Shown in pieces: positions 24,553 through 37,258 of a DNA stretch of 64,000 nucleotides. The translations under genes were made by a program, and so were the position numbers. The notes below the pieces were generated by a model that was given only the letters and a program-made list of their open reading frames with translations, searched no databases and was not told where the DNA came from. Source of the stretch: Turritopsis dohrnii (Eukaryota; Cnidaria; Hydrozoa; Anthoathecata; Oceaniidae); contig BQMF02000016.1 in assembly GCA_027922465.2 (NCBI GenBank), positions 310,001-374,000 on the forward strand, read 5' to 3'. How positions within the stretch are numbered: position 1 is the stretch's first letter; the number at the start of each line of letters is the position of its first letter.

Positions 24553-27500
24553 CTAAGGAAGAGAGTCGTCATCGTCACTGCTAACGTCGTGAAAGCGGAC
24601 ACCAAAAACGTCATCTTCTTCGACATAGTCCAGGAACTCATCAGGATGCATACCAAACGGATGAAGAATCTCGTTTTGTAGTCCAGGAAATTCTCTGGCT
24701 GGGACGATATGTTCCTTTCGCGGTAATAGGGGAATTTTTTCTCTGGTATACTGAAAGAGCAAAAAACAACCGGTAGAATTATCTCATGAATTTAACATTT
24801 CATTACATTTCAAAGCTCATAAAGCAACCTTGTCAAGATTAATTTACAGTGTAAACATAGCTTTATATTCAGTGGAAGTTTCATAAGCCCCGTTTTACAC
24901 AGTATTAATCAAAGGAATTTGAAAACCTGTTTTAGATTCTGCAGGTACATCTCTTCTGATTCGTTCTCTTTTTGGACCAACAATGCAACATTTCCTTCTC
25001 GTTTAAACAAGGCTTTAATTTCGTTAAGCAACATGATGTCGATCGGATCTATACCATTACGGTTTATCAAGCCAACTAGATATTCTTTGTAATGCAACCT
25101 AATAAAAATATATTATTATATATTAATCTATGTTTGACTGACATGCTATCCCAGTGGGCAAAATCTTCAAAAAGTCACTGCGAAGAAGAGCATTTGTATT
25201 GAAATTGTGTGTATATTTCTATAGGAATGCATTCTTTCACATTGATTTCTCAACAAATTAATCACTGGGATAAAGGGATAATTGAACTAGCAACTAGATC
25301 GACGCTTACTCGCAGATTCCGGCCATGTTTTCAGGCGCTTCCCTGCCACATTCTTTATCTTGCAGACCTCCATCAATCTCCTTTTGCTCCATCATACCAC
25401 ATTTCAAGTTCTCTATGCCTAAATAAATCAACAAACGCTGAATCATCATAATGTAAACACAACGAAACATCATTATTGAGAGACATGAACATAACCTTCC
25501 ACCAGCAGTCCTCCCAGTGGGCAAAATCTTCAAAATCACTGCGATGAAGAGCAATTTTTATTGAATAAGTGTGTTTATTTCTATAGAAATGCACTCCTTC
25601 GCAGTGATTTTCAATAATTTTGTATCAATTTGTATATTTGGTTTGTTTGTACGAATATTTTTACAGGATAAACTTCTGAAAAAACATGTACAAAAATAAC
25701 AATATATATATAGTTCCTCTTTCCCAAAGTGTTCTATGGAAATTTCTTCATTACTTCTTTTCCAATGTTAATGATGACTCATCACATTAGAAAGTTTAAG
25801 AATAGAACATACCTTAAAGTCACAAAAAGTCGCGAGCACAAATTGTCGCAAGCAGCCTAAACTGATAAAAGTCGCGCACATTAAAAGTCGCGAGACGCCA
25901 TTTTGAGAAAACATTTTATACCCATAAAATGTTTTCCACAACTTTCGTGACTTTAAAGTAGTCAGTAGATACAGCAACCTCGTTTTCGTGAAATTTATTG
26001 TTTCACCGACTGTTTTTTTTTTTTTTTTACCAGTTAAAAAACAAATGCTGATTACTATATTAAAATCGAAAAAGAAGTTGCAATTACTGATAACCAATGG
26101 AACTTAAACGGAACCCGGGATAAAGCACCTTGTTTTTCTTCAGGGATTTCGGTATCAAACTCCACATCGTTGTCAGCAAGTAGTTTCTGCAGATCCTGCA
26201 CGCTATTGTCTCGCATAAAGTACAGACAGTCACGTGGGTGATGTGCATGCAGACCTTTATCCGGATGGATTTCACAATTCTGTAGGTGGAACATAAACAA
26301 ATGAATAAATAACCTCTAGAAAACTTCAATGACGGTCATTGTTTGAAAATATACCCAACCTGTATTCAAGTACCCTCTTTCTCTCCACTTAAGCCTGTGG
26401 GTTGGAAATTTAGGTGAGGTTATATTACGGTTATCATTTGACAGACTGAGACACGAAGAACAAATATTTTCTCACGTTTCTGAACGCTTGATCACAACCA
26501 TTACAAAACTGATAGCCGCATTGTGTGCATGTGAAATGAATACATCCACCTCGAGCGAGGTCATATTTAAAGTGACAATCGGGACACTCTAATGGAAATA
26601 TATATGATTTTTACGTTGTCAGTATAAATTCATTTGCAAACCATTCAAAACACTTTCTCACCTAGTCCATTCGTTGCTAGTATTGCCTCGACACCAGACC
26701 TCTGCAACTCAGGATCGTTCATGGTTTTCCATTCTTTAAACTGTTGACAAGATATATCTTGATGTTGATCTTCCCACTAAATACATCGAAATACTTTACA
26801 TTCATAAGTATATGCCGTGTTTTTTAGATAATATGTTTTTTTTCTGGTTCAAAGTCACTCTTTTTCGCTTGAAAGAACGAGGCAAGCAATAATGTGCTCG
26901 CTTAAACCAGACTGGAATGGCAAAGTGCTGACCACAAAATAGCAATGATCAGACAAACAAGTGAGTCAATAATTAGAAAAATGGATCATTAGAGTCTAAG
27001 TTTCTCATTCTTGGTTGAGAATGGCGTGTGAAGCACGCGCACCCCTCCACCCACGTCATGTGAAAACGGTATTCTTATGTCATGCTTCATTTTTCTTGAA
27101 CCGGGATTACACGTTTCCACAATTATTTTGAAGTCCAGCTTTGTAAAGAGAGCTTTCTTTTTTCGTCGTACGTGAGTTGACTGTTGTATCCTTTATGATT
27201 TTTACGCAGCCAGATACGTGACGCGAGTTACGCAGCAAGATACGACAATTTAACATTTGAAAATCTTTTACCTTTTCCTTGCAGAGGAAACATGCTTGCG
27301 ATTGACATCGGTCGCAAGTCATTCGGATTTGATTGGCACCGCCTTCCCATAAAAATCCATTGCCACACTAAACCAACAGAAAATATTTTAACCATGAGTG
27401 CAGTGAAAACCAGTCTTTACGAAGCTACATTTTTTCCAACCAATCAAAATTTAACACCAAAATATTTAAAAAGCGCCAAATAATATTTTTATAAATTTTG

Positions 27501-30500
27501 ATTTTCATAGTCATTGAGAAATCTCCAGAAGGAAGACGCGGATTAAGGTTCTCAAAATATCAAACCTCCGTATTTTCACAAGATGGCTGATTTGTCTTTT
27601 AACATACAAACGACGTCGAGAAATAAACATAAAACATGTAAGTACACAAAAATCTCTGTTTTATATATTGCAAGATTACTGACGACTTGAGGACTGATGT
27701 TTTATCTTGTGTTAAGAGTGTAGAGCAAGTCAGGGTTAAAATACCACATGATTGAACCGATTTGTTGAACAATCACTGCGAAAAAGTGCAGTTCTATAGA
27801 AATATACACACTATTTCAATAAAAATGCTCTTCATCGCAGTGACCTTTTGACGATTTTGCCCACTGCGTAGAGACTATGACAGTGCAAGTCGATCCACTC
27901 AGGTTAGGATGGTTTATCAAAGGAGAGGTTGCCTAGTATATTGCAGCAACATTGCATCTTCTCTTGCAACATTGCATCTTCTCTTGCACTTTGCATAGCT
28001 ACGGCTGCTTCAGACAATCCCTCTGTAGGACAATATTTCTATTAGAACTGAAGAAGTTATATTGGGTTTAAACATCAATCAATAATGGAAAAAAAGAAGT
28101 TGGTCAACAACAACACAACAGTAGATAAACTAAACCTTCTAGTATCTTACAGTTGAGCACCATCTGAAGTTTTCTTCTTTTAACAGTGTGAAGTCGCGAA
28201 GTTTAGTTTCAAACTGTTCCACCATATTTTCACGTAGCAAATTAATCTCCACCAAGTATTTAATCTAGATCCATGCAAAACAATAAATACATTAGCTGCT
28301 TCTCACAGCTGAGTTCACAAATCTTGAAATTACTGCAAATAATTGTTCGAGTTGTGGTTGAGCTGTGTTCGAGGAGACTCACCTCTTGTGAAAGGTTATC
28401 AAAGTAATTTGCAGGAATGGGCCCGTCCATTTCGGGTTTTCCACAGATTGGACAAACCAGATGACGAATATGTTTTTCGTTCAGACAGACACTGATGTGA
28501 TTGGAGTAACACTCATTACAGATTCTGCATTGACAATGTAGAAATGTTGCAAGCTGAAATGCAATAAAAAGTACCATAGGAAACGATACTATCCTAGTGG
28601 GCAAATTTGTTGAAAAATAGCTGTGAAGGAGTGTATTTCTATTGAATCAAACACACTATTTCAATAAAAGTGCTCTTCATTGCAGTAGCATTTTGGTGAT
28701 TTTGCCCAATGAGATGAACTTTTCATAAACAAAGTCAAAATGTTGTTCCATTTCCAAGTCGACTAATTAATGATGTTTGCGCCATTAACAACGAGAAAAA
28801 GCCTCATGCCCTCTTTTGTGAATATATGTCTTTTGAATTACAGATTCAAATAACCACCTTTACAAATGTATAGCAATGTTAAGAAAAGTCCACCTGATTA
28901 TACAAATGTGTGCATTTTGCCAGACAAACCTAAAGGTACATACATCATCTGGTGCAAACGATGCCATACAAGTGGCGCATTCGTGGCTTAAGTACCGTTC
29001 ACACTGTTGAATAGTTTGATTATTTATGACAGCTTTAATGCAATCATTGACGAAATATTGTTTCTTCTTAATCAGCTTCAAACAGTTCTTTGCTCGTCCA
29101 AAACTTATCCCATGTTCAGCCATCAGCATTCGATACTTCACCTACGATGACGTCAAAAGTTTTGAATGAGATAAACACTATCTTAGAATTAAGAGTCATT
29201 ATATATTTCCCCATAGGGCGAAATATATGTTAAAACCGGCATTTTCCTTCTTCTTCTTCTTCTTCTTCTCCGTTCACTTTTATACCCGCGTTCGGTATTG
29301 AATTTTCCCCTAGCCAAACTAGATAAGAATAGAGCCTAGTCTACAGCACGCCATTTTTTTCAGTCAGTGCAGTGGAAGATTTTTGCTTTTTTTCTGCTAG
29401 CTTTTAAAATGATTCAATAGATGAAACGTTAAATGATGTTAAATGATGGAAATGAATCGTTTTAGTTCAGTGTTTTCTTAAAAAGCTTTGTAAAAACTTT
29501 TGAATGAAATGAACGTGTAAAAACCAGAAAGAATTGATATATCAATGATGTTTTGTTTTTGTTGATAACAATGTGATGATGATTGGTAATTAATTTGCTT
29601 CGAACAGCAGCCATTGAAGCTGTGGTTTCAGTGCAAAGGTGAAAATTCATTATCAATAGCTAGGCTGAAGATTTATTTTTATCCTGATAGATAATGTAGC
29701 CCAACTGAACTGAAAGCACGATGTACCAGCCACAAAGGAAACCTATTACATGTGGAGAACAACCAGTTCAATCAGTTTGATAATTCAAAAAGTACAAAAA
29801 CAGCAAGTAAAAGCGTGATGTCGTATATCCAATAAGAAGTTCAGAAAACCAATTACGTATAATATTTTAAAACACACAGGATTGAGACACATAATAACTT
29901 GAAAGAATCTGGTCGAGTGTGCTTCCCTGGATAGTCATTTAATCCAACAACAGAAACATAGTTTACTATGGATGAATTTCATGGTCACGTATACTGTTTT
30001 GATACTGTATGTCATATTTTATTTTGCAAAATTTATATAGTCAATTTTCCTGTACGAACAACGAGCGTAAATCAAAACACAATACAAATGACAGTCTGTA
30101 AATTAAATCAAGCCGGAACACGAACTTCTACTTTCAGCTATGTAGTGATTTGGTTATGAATATGTATTTTCACTACCAAAATTTTTTTTTTCCATTTGGG
30201 ATTTATATATGAAGGTCGTTTTTACCACAAAATAAACAATGAGTGTGAACATATTTTTTTGAACAGAGATGTTTATTCTGAATACTTGAATTTAGTTTTA
30301 TAAATTGTCACTTTAAGCTCATCTTTTTTTTTGAAAATAACTATTCTGTCCTAATTTGAAATGTTACACGTAACATTTGTAAGTAGAGATTTTGATTGCT
30401 TTCGATAGTTATTTGCTTATATGTCTACCCGAAAGTATACTGTGGTATCAAAATTAGGTTTAATAATTTTCTTTTCTTCTTCTGTACAGAAAACCTGTAT

Positions 30501-33500
30501 ACAAATTTGATTGTATCATGTAAGATAATTTTATCCGAGTTACAAAAAGCAAGTGTTCTCTCAAATTACATTGTTTACCGTGATTTTATGGTATATATAA
30601 AGGAAACTTGTCAAGCTTCTGCAACAATAAAGATCATACATATTATGTTATGATGAAATTGTCTTACATATTGATGGGGTTGTTGATTATGCAGTTGTTT
30701 AAGGGGAAATATTAGTCACATTTTAGCTACGTGTCCATAGTAACTTCTCAGTCACTTTTTAACTCCTCAGCAAAACATTTTAAGAGAAACCTTTATCATT
30801 TGACCGTGAACAACTTCATATCATAATAAGTTCAAAGTAAGTTTTTTTGTGGTATTAAATTCAATCTGAGTATCAGGTTGATGGTAGTTATACTGTAATT
30901 ATTTAATGATACATATTTCTCATGGTTATCAATGTACACACAATAATTGATAAAATGTTTGCAACTTTGGGGAAATATATAGTCGCATTTTTGCGAATCT
31001 TGTTTCAATTTCATTCTATTGCTATAAAAACTTTGTTCGAAATTCACAATTCCTTTCTGTCTCAGGTTATCCTTTCTTAAAAACGTCTCGTCCTCGCGAA
31101 AATAATCATTAGTGTAAAGAAGCCTTTAAAATCGGATCAACAAATAGTTGATTAGTTGATTTTGAAATAGAAGAAGACTTACGTCATCAGAAACCTGATC
31201 ATTCTTTAGACGGTTATAAAAGTGTTCACTCTTACGAGAAACCCCAGACCAAATCCTTTCACGAAATGCTTGTAACATCATGTTCTGTAGAATAACTTTT
31301 GCCTTTTCTATATCACCTAAATAATAGCCAAAATATGATGCAACAGAAGGAAAGAAACTAACAGGAAAATATAACATAACAACACAGAAGCCATCTTGAA
31401 ACCAAAAGAAGCATATTGCCAATAGTTAGGGGTTGGCATTCTGAAAAAATGTTTTGGAAAACCTCCAAACTTAAGATTATAAATTCATCATAACTTAGCA
31501 GGACCAGCAGGTGTCAAATGTTGAAGTCCAAAAGGGCATTCCTTAAAATATGTAAAGATTTCTTCTAACAAAGACGGTCATTAAAAATCATTACAGCAAA
31601 GAAAAAAAGACACATGAGTAATATCATAATGAAATAAATTACAATGTAGTTACCATCAGCTTTCTGCAAAGCATTTAAAACATCTGCTCTCCTGCATTCA
31701 GTGAACTCTTTAGATAAAATTTGAACCTGAATTGAAAAGGATTATTCACTGGCTTACACAACCCAACAACCACCAGTCACACAAAGAGAAGGGAAAGAAA
31801 CCTTTTCATATCTGTCTTTCATATAATTTTCTTGAGCCTTCTCTTGAATACCATTGTTAAAAACCAAGTAATGTTTAGCCTCGTTAAAACTAATCAAGCC
31901 AATGTTATCATCTTGACCAAAACGATTGTTACACAGATGCATAAAATCTTGAACAATTTGTGGCAGCTTGTTGATTAACCATTGTTTAACCTGTTCAGTA
32001 TCTAAAATCTCAACTTTTCGTGTTGCAAGATAGCATTCTTCAACTGTGAAATTATTTCTTTCAGCAAACTAAAGCAGAACATTCTTATGGTTAATTTTTG
32101 AACTTTTACAATATCAACAACAAAAACCTCTCCTCCCTCCCCACTAATGTGGCACAATATTATAATCATGACTTCAAAAAAAAAGAACATTGTTTTCGTA
32201 GAGTTTGGCTGTTCATGTCATATAAGACTCCACAGAGTTCAAGAAGGAGATTGTAACACTAACACCATTAGCAAAACCATTGTTGAGTGTACTCATTAGC
32301 AATGGCAAAAGCAAAGAATAAACCTTTCTCAAAATCACTCTAATTACAATAGATGTTATTTTTAGGGAACAAAAATGTTTTAACAGAAAAATTTCGTACC
32401 AGTTATAAATGCAAAACAATAAAACATATAAACGAACCTTAAGCAAAAACACCAATCGTTCTGCATTTTCTTTCATTCTGTTTTGTTGTTCAATAACATG
32501 TTGGCGACGCTGTTGTTCTTTAACACGGTCTTGCTCGGTCTTCTTCCTGATTTCGGCTTCCATCAACTTTTGTTTTTCATCATACAATGGAGAAATTGGA
32601 TGATGATGCTAAAACAATGTTTTGTTTACTAATTTCCAAAATAAAAACATAAAATAGACAGTTTCTTATGCAAGAAAAGTTTAGGCTCAGCTCCCTTTCT
32701 TGTACAGGCCATAATGCATGCTTACAACAACCTGTTTACCAAATCTCTGCCTGTTTTTTTAATAGGGCTTAATGGTTGTTGAACAGTGTTGGGTCATGCA
32801 TCTGGACAAAATTAAATAAATTTGGAACATCACTACGGCCTGGTAAAAGAGTTAAATAGTGCAACATTAATTATTTTCCTGACCTGTGACATTGTTTGGT
32901 AATCATGTACTGGAGCTGTTTTGAACATTGATGAACGAGTATATGAATTTGGTTCAAACTCAAAAGGTTTTACTCCTGCTTGCTTGCCTTTGTGTTTTGC
33001 CTCCAGCCCATGCGGTACTGATATTTCAGGGGGAACAGTTTGAAACATGTTTTTTCCGATGTACTTGCTGGAAGGAAGTTCTTGGGAAGGGCGCTGGTCA
33101 TTCCCTACCTCCAAGTCACGCTTTTGTTTCAGTTCCACATTGATCTCAATGAAAATAATCAAGAACACATCAACAATACAGTAGTTGAGAAATGTGAAGA
33201 AAACTTTTACAGACTAGTGGTCAAGCAACAAATAGATTGTAGATAGCAATCACAAAATCAAGATGACCTCTAGAATGTGCAGGTCGAAATGTTAAATAAA
33301 ATAACTTTAACTGACTTATCTATCGTTTTTAGTTAGAAATGTATAAGCTTCTGGTTGTACTTTTTATAATCAATCAAGAAATACCTTTTGCTGACTTTCA
33401 CTTGTTTTCATACCATTTCCGCTTATCCAGGATGTTTTGTCACACATTGCACAAACATTAGTGCGGCAATCATTTAAGAAAGTGCAATGTCGACACTGCC

Positions 33501-35133
33501 ATGTTTCTTGTAAATCTGTTCCCATTCTATCTGGTTGGGCTGGTTTTAAATCAGGTTTTAAATCAGGTGGTGGCAGTCGATTTTTTCCCAAATTGTACCC
33601 ACAATGTTGGCAAAATTTTGCAGTGCTACTACATAATTTTCTGCAATCTGGGCAATATATACCATCCTTCGAAATTGAAACTGTAAGAAATGAAATATTA
33701 TGTAAATTGATTAACTATGAAATTTTACTGCCATTCCATTAGAGTACTGAATTTACAGTTCTTCTGAGAAAAATATTAGAAATACTTCAAAAACTTTTTG
33801 TATGTTTTTAAAATATTCTTTCAATCCAGATGCATCTCATCTTTGGATATTACAGAACTAAGAATTTATACATACACAAACACCCTCTCTCTATCAAGGA
33901 AGAGCATTTACCATTTATATCAGGTTTTCTTCCAGACGTTATGTTGTTTTCTGTTGGTATCAGCCCAGCCATGTTCTCCTGAGGCACATAGTTGCTGGAT
34001 TTAGACCCATCAAAACCAGGAAATCTTGGAGAATTGATAGCTAATGGAATGGAACTAGCATCTGATAAAGAATCATGATCAATTGGAGGATGCTTAAGAC
34101 GAGGAAGTGTTTGTTTTTTGCTGAAAGTAAAATATATTTCTGGTATACTTCCTGTAAATTGCAACTTATCAAAATTAGGATGAGATCCATTGACAATTGC
34201 ATCTACTTCAAATTTTGCCAAAGCCAGATCAATGGTCAAGTCCATCACATGTTCAAAATTCGGTTTCTGATCCTGCGGAATTTGAAGACCAGTTAAAGTC
34301 CCATTATCGTCTCTCATTTCAACAGAATAACCAAGGCTACGTAAAACTTCAATACCGCCAAATAGAAAGCTGACTTTCATCTTGAAAGCATTGGAACAAA
34401 GTAAAACTGTTCGCCATGAAAGATGTCGATCTTTTTCTGGTTTGAGTAGATTTGTGGCATATTTTTGCAAGATACTTAGTGCAATGGGTATTTTCAGCAA
34501 ATCACATTTCTAAGCAAAAGAAATCAATAAGAGAGAATAAAGAGTGCCATCCTCAAAACAAGAGCAAAGTTGTCCATCTAGATTAAACATATAATAATGA
34601 AAACATTAGAAACACATTAAACATGCAGTGTCAGTGTAATGGTAATGTATACTCAGTAAAACTTCAAAAAGGAACCCTTTTTGCAAATGATATTTTTTGA
34701 AAATTGGTCTCCTGCAATGAGAAAATCTTTTCTGGAAATAACAAAATATTGACATAATTGTTACTGTTACACTTTCCAACATAGAATAATAAGTCTACTT
34801 TTAAAACTTTACTGACTGTATTGAAAACCCTCTTCTTTGTAAACAATGCATAAGTACCTGGTTCTCATTCAATATTTTCCATAAGTCCAAACTTTCATAC
34901 TTGCGTTGAAATGGTAAATTTAAACGAAAAATGTCTGTTGCAATTTTGTATTGCAATTCAAGTGAAGCGTTCTGTTGAATACTACTTCCAAGAGTTTGTC
35001 GAAAATGACACATTGCTTGTTCAGTGTCTTTAACAGTTCCATGTGAATCAAAACGGGAATACCCTGCTGGTTGACTTTCCCCATGTGATAATTTTTTTGG
35101 CCTTTCAGTAGGTATTGGACGCTGTTGTGACAT
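24553..35133 (-). CDS. RNF31: HOIP / RNF31, RBR E3 ligase for linear ubiquitin chains
   Basis: Eighteen exons on the minus strand, all phase-consistent: 34858-35133, 33912-34509, 33385-33680, 32884-33144, 32438-32608, 31802-32068, 31654-31726, 31183-31316, 28944-29141, 28383-28553, 28151-28264, 27272-27367, 26662-26776, 26476-26588, 26129-26279, 25310-25418, 24927-25098, 24553-24750. They sum to 3,513 bases, 1,170 residues (human HOIP is 1,072). Domains: N-terminal PUB-like region (to about residue 200), zinc ribbon (CPDCRKLC..FCQHCG), NZF (WQCRHCTF..CAMC), coiled coil, UBA (EFTECRRADVLNALQKADGD), RING1 (HECATC..HCQCRICNECY..CPICGKP), IBR, catalytic RING2 with ARGGCIHFTCTQC, and the linear-chain determining domain (HPRDCLYFMRD, MMEQKEIDGGLQDKECGREA). 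The active Cys and following His are present, so it should be active in the LUBAC/NF-kB pathway in the cytosol. Unusual: an extra acidic C-terminal tail (EEDDVFGVRF..SSDDDDSLP). Start: ATG at 35131-35133; an in-frame upstream extension to 35163 is possible. Confidence 0.93.
25147..25272. mobile_element. Short MITE of the CACTGCGAAGGAGTGC family, copy 4 (both ends)
   Basis: The most complete copy: TATCCCAGTGGGCAAAATCT at the left and AACAAATTAATCACTGGGATA at the right, with inner arms CACTGCGAAGAAGAGCA and TGCATTCTTTCACATTGA. TA at both outer edges suggests a Tc1/mariner-type TA target. In a HOIP intron. Confidence 0.8.
25512..25625. mobile_element. Short MITE of the CACTGCGAAGGAGTGC family, copy 5
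   Basis: CCCAGTGGGCAAAATCTTCA then CACTGCGATGAAGAGCAATT; right arm TGCACTCCTTCGCAGTGATT ending in CAATAATTTTG. In the HOIP intron between 25418 and 26129. Confidence 0.8.
27757..27870. mobile_element. Short MITE of the CACTGCGAAGGAGTGC family, copy 6
   Basis: Left arm TTTGTTGAACAATCACTGCG, right arm CTTCATCGCAGTGACCTTTT ending GATTTTGCCCACTGCGTA. In the HOIP intron between the RING1 and IBR exons. Confidence 0.8.
28590..28714. mobile_element. Short MITE of the CACTGCGAAGGAGTGC family, copy 7
   Basis: TATCCTAGTGGGCAAATTTG at the left; GATTTTGCCCAATGAGA at the right; inner arms GTGAAGGAGTGTATTTC and GCTCTTCATTGCAGTA. In the HOIP intron between 28553 and 28944. Confidence 0.8.
29246..29272. 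repeat. (TTC)n microsatellite
   Basis: About eight TTC units in the 2 kb HOIP intron that separates the UBA exon from the RING1 exon. The rest of this intron (29142-31182) shows nothing else recognisable. Confidence 0.8.
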
Positions 35134-35686
35134 CGGGTGAATATCTAAAGCATGAGAAGCCGCTGTTAAATATGTAAAAATGAACAGCTACCATGTCTTA
35201 TTATCTTGTATATAACACTTAATCATGCATCACCCTTTTATTTTAGAGAATGTTTTTATTAAATTTATTAAAGTTCTAATAAGAAAGGCATAAAACCGCA
35301 CAGAGGCAAAAAATGTAATTTTCATGTCATGTCATGGAGATTGCATTGCATCTCCAGTTTAACATGACATTTAGGAGCAAATATCTCCATATGTATAACT
35401 GATGTTTTTTGAGGTCCGCAATATCAGCAAAGGTGTGATAAAAGCATTTGGGTCTAAAATCAATCTTTTCAGTCAAGGACATTGAGTTTGAAAACTCTGC
35501 ATTTAAATTACTGATGTCAAACATTAACTCCCTCCCAAGCTAAGTTGAAGTACAATGAAGTGTTGGACCTTTGTGTATTCACTAGGATTCCAGTAGGGAT
35601 GACAAATAAAGTTAAAATAACTGTATGAGCATCCACTCCCTCCTTGCTGTCACATCCAATAGACAATCATGGCTCCTAAAATCAAC

Positions 35687-35912
35687 TTAGCGGACATTAT
35701 ACTGTCTTGCTAACTTCTGCAACCATTTTTCAGGTTTTTCAGGAAATCTCCACAACTGTTTTTGTTTGGAAAATGGATTGGTATTTACAGACAAATACTG
35801 GAAAAAACATTGATAAAATGGAATTATACCAAAGTTCTGTGGATGTTGACCTTTATTTTGCCCAGAGTATTGAATATGCTCCATCACTGTAACATCATCA
35901 TAATATCTAGAG
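35687..35912 (-). CDS. Unidentified possible exon upstream of HOIP
   Basis: A minus-strand open stretch has an acceptor-like GATGTTACAG at its start, then an ATG, protein-like codons (MEHIQYSGQNKGQHPQNFGI; later WRFPEKPEKWLQKLARQYNV) and a stop TAA at about 35690. It could be the last exon of another minus-strand gene, since no clear donor follows it. The rest of 35134-37226 has no recognisable exon. I do not recognise the sequence. Confidence 0.25.
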
Positions 35913-36616
35913 AAATAAGTAATACATACTGTACTGCACATAAGAACAGGCCCATGCATTTTTCATTGTAATTAATTCATTATTACGAGTGGAAACAAAA
36001 CAACTTGATCATGCATATTGATAAGACCAAAAAAGTGTCACCATAAGGTAAAAAATTTTATTTCAAAAAACAAACAATTTTAAATTCAAAATTAAATTCA
36101 AAATAAAAATAAATTACAAAGCAAACAAACATCAAATTATGCTACTCGATAGAACATTATAATACCAAGAGAAAATCCTACTAGACATGTATAGTCATAA
36201 ATAGGTTTTGTAACAAGGGAGCTTTTAATTGCAATTTGGAATCAAAATAGTTTGATTGACTATGTGGTAATTCAATTGTGTCATTCACATTCATTATTAT
36301 AATAGACAAAAATATATACTTACTAAAACACTTAGCCCACAATACTGCATAACTGTACACAAAATACATTTTTGATTGATTGTGCACGAAATTTAATACT
36401 GTTTTTTTTCTAGTTTTTTTTGGATAATTTGATAGATGGTTTATGCACTTAATATCAGTTGAATAATATACGCTGATCTACACAAGTATGTAACGTGATA
36501 ACAACCATCACCTGGTGCATCTTTTCAAAGCTAATTACAAATATCCATTGGAACTAGTTTTGTTGAATTGTGTTAAGGTGTTAGTCCAGGAGCCTGCTAC
36601 GAATCTACCGTTTTTC

Positions 36617-36678
36617 CTCTAATAAATGCCGCAACATTTATTCCAAATTCCAAATTTTAGATGCGGCATTTAATAGAG
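36617..36678. repeat. Short inverted repeat around AATAAATGCCGC
   Basis: CTCTAATAAATGCCGC at 36617-36632 faces GCGGCATTTAATAGAG at 36663-36678, 15 of 16 positions complementary. Just upstream lies TTAAGGTGTTAGTCC, which resembles the end of a TTAA-type element, but no partner end was found. Confidence 0.55.
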
Positions 36679-37226
36679 TGAGGTGTTTTTTACAAAATGA
36701 AAAATGAGATAAAAGCAAACTTAAACAACAGTGTTTTCTTATCAAAAAAAACTTCACAAAAGATTGTGTGAAAATGTTGTACACCAAAGATATGTTCATA
36801 AATTACGTCAAAGAAGAGCAATATCACTGTCGCCAATGTCTTGACCTTTTGTCATTCGGTTGGATTCTTGTAGGCTTTTGGATCATCGTTGCAATCCTTG
36901 CAATGTCCTCCAAAGCTGCTATGTCGTTGGCTTCATGTTCTCTTCAATTTATGTAGCAAATTTTTTCCATGTGTTTACAGTTCTGCTTCATTCAATAAGG
37001 CTTAAGTTCTTCAGAAATATCCTGCTTACTAGTAAGACCCAACTCCTCAAACATTTTTGATATAACACTTGAGGTTTATTCTTCTAAGGAAAAGAATGGA
37101 GGAAGATCAAAACGATGAATACCCATTATTAAGCCTGGGTGAAGAGTAGGATGATACAGATGATCAAATAAATAATTCATTAAGTGCTACTATTGCCGAT
37201 CCTTATAGGAAAGATGCAGATGATAA

Positions 37227-37227
37227 T

Positions 37228-37258
<31 letters not shown>

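Noticed and set aside
36768..36956. Possible transposase remnant near 36.8-37.1 kb (minus-strand IAALEDIARIATMIQKPTR)
   Set aside because: Only about 40 codons are open and I could not match the piece to a family.
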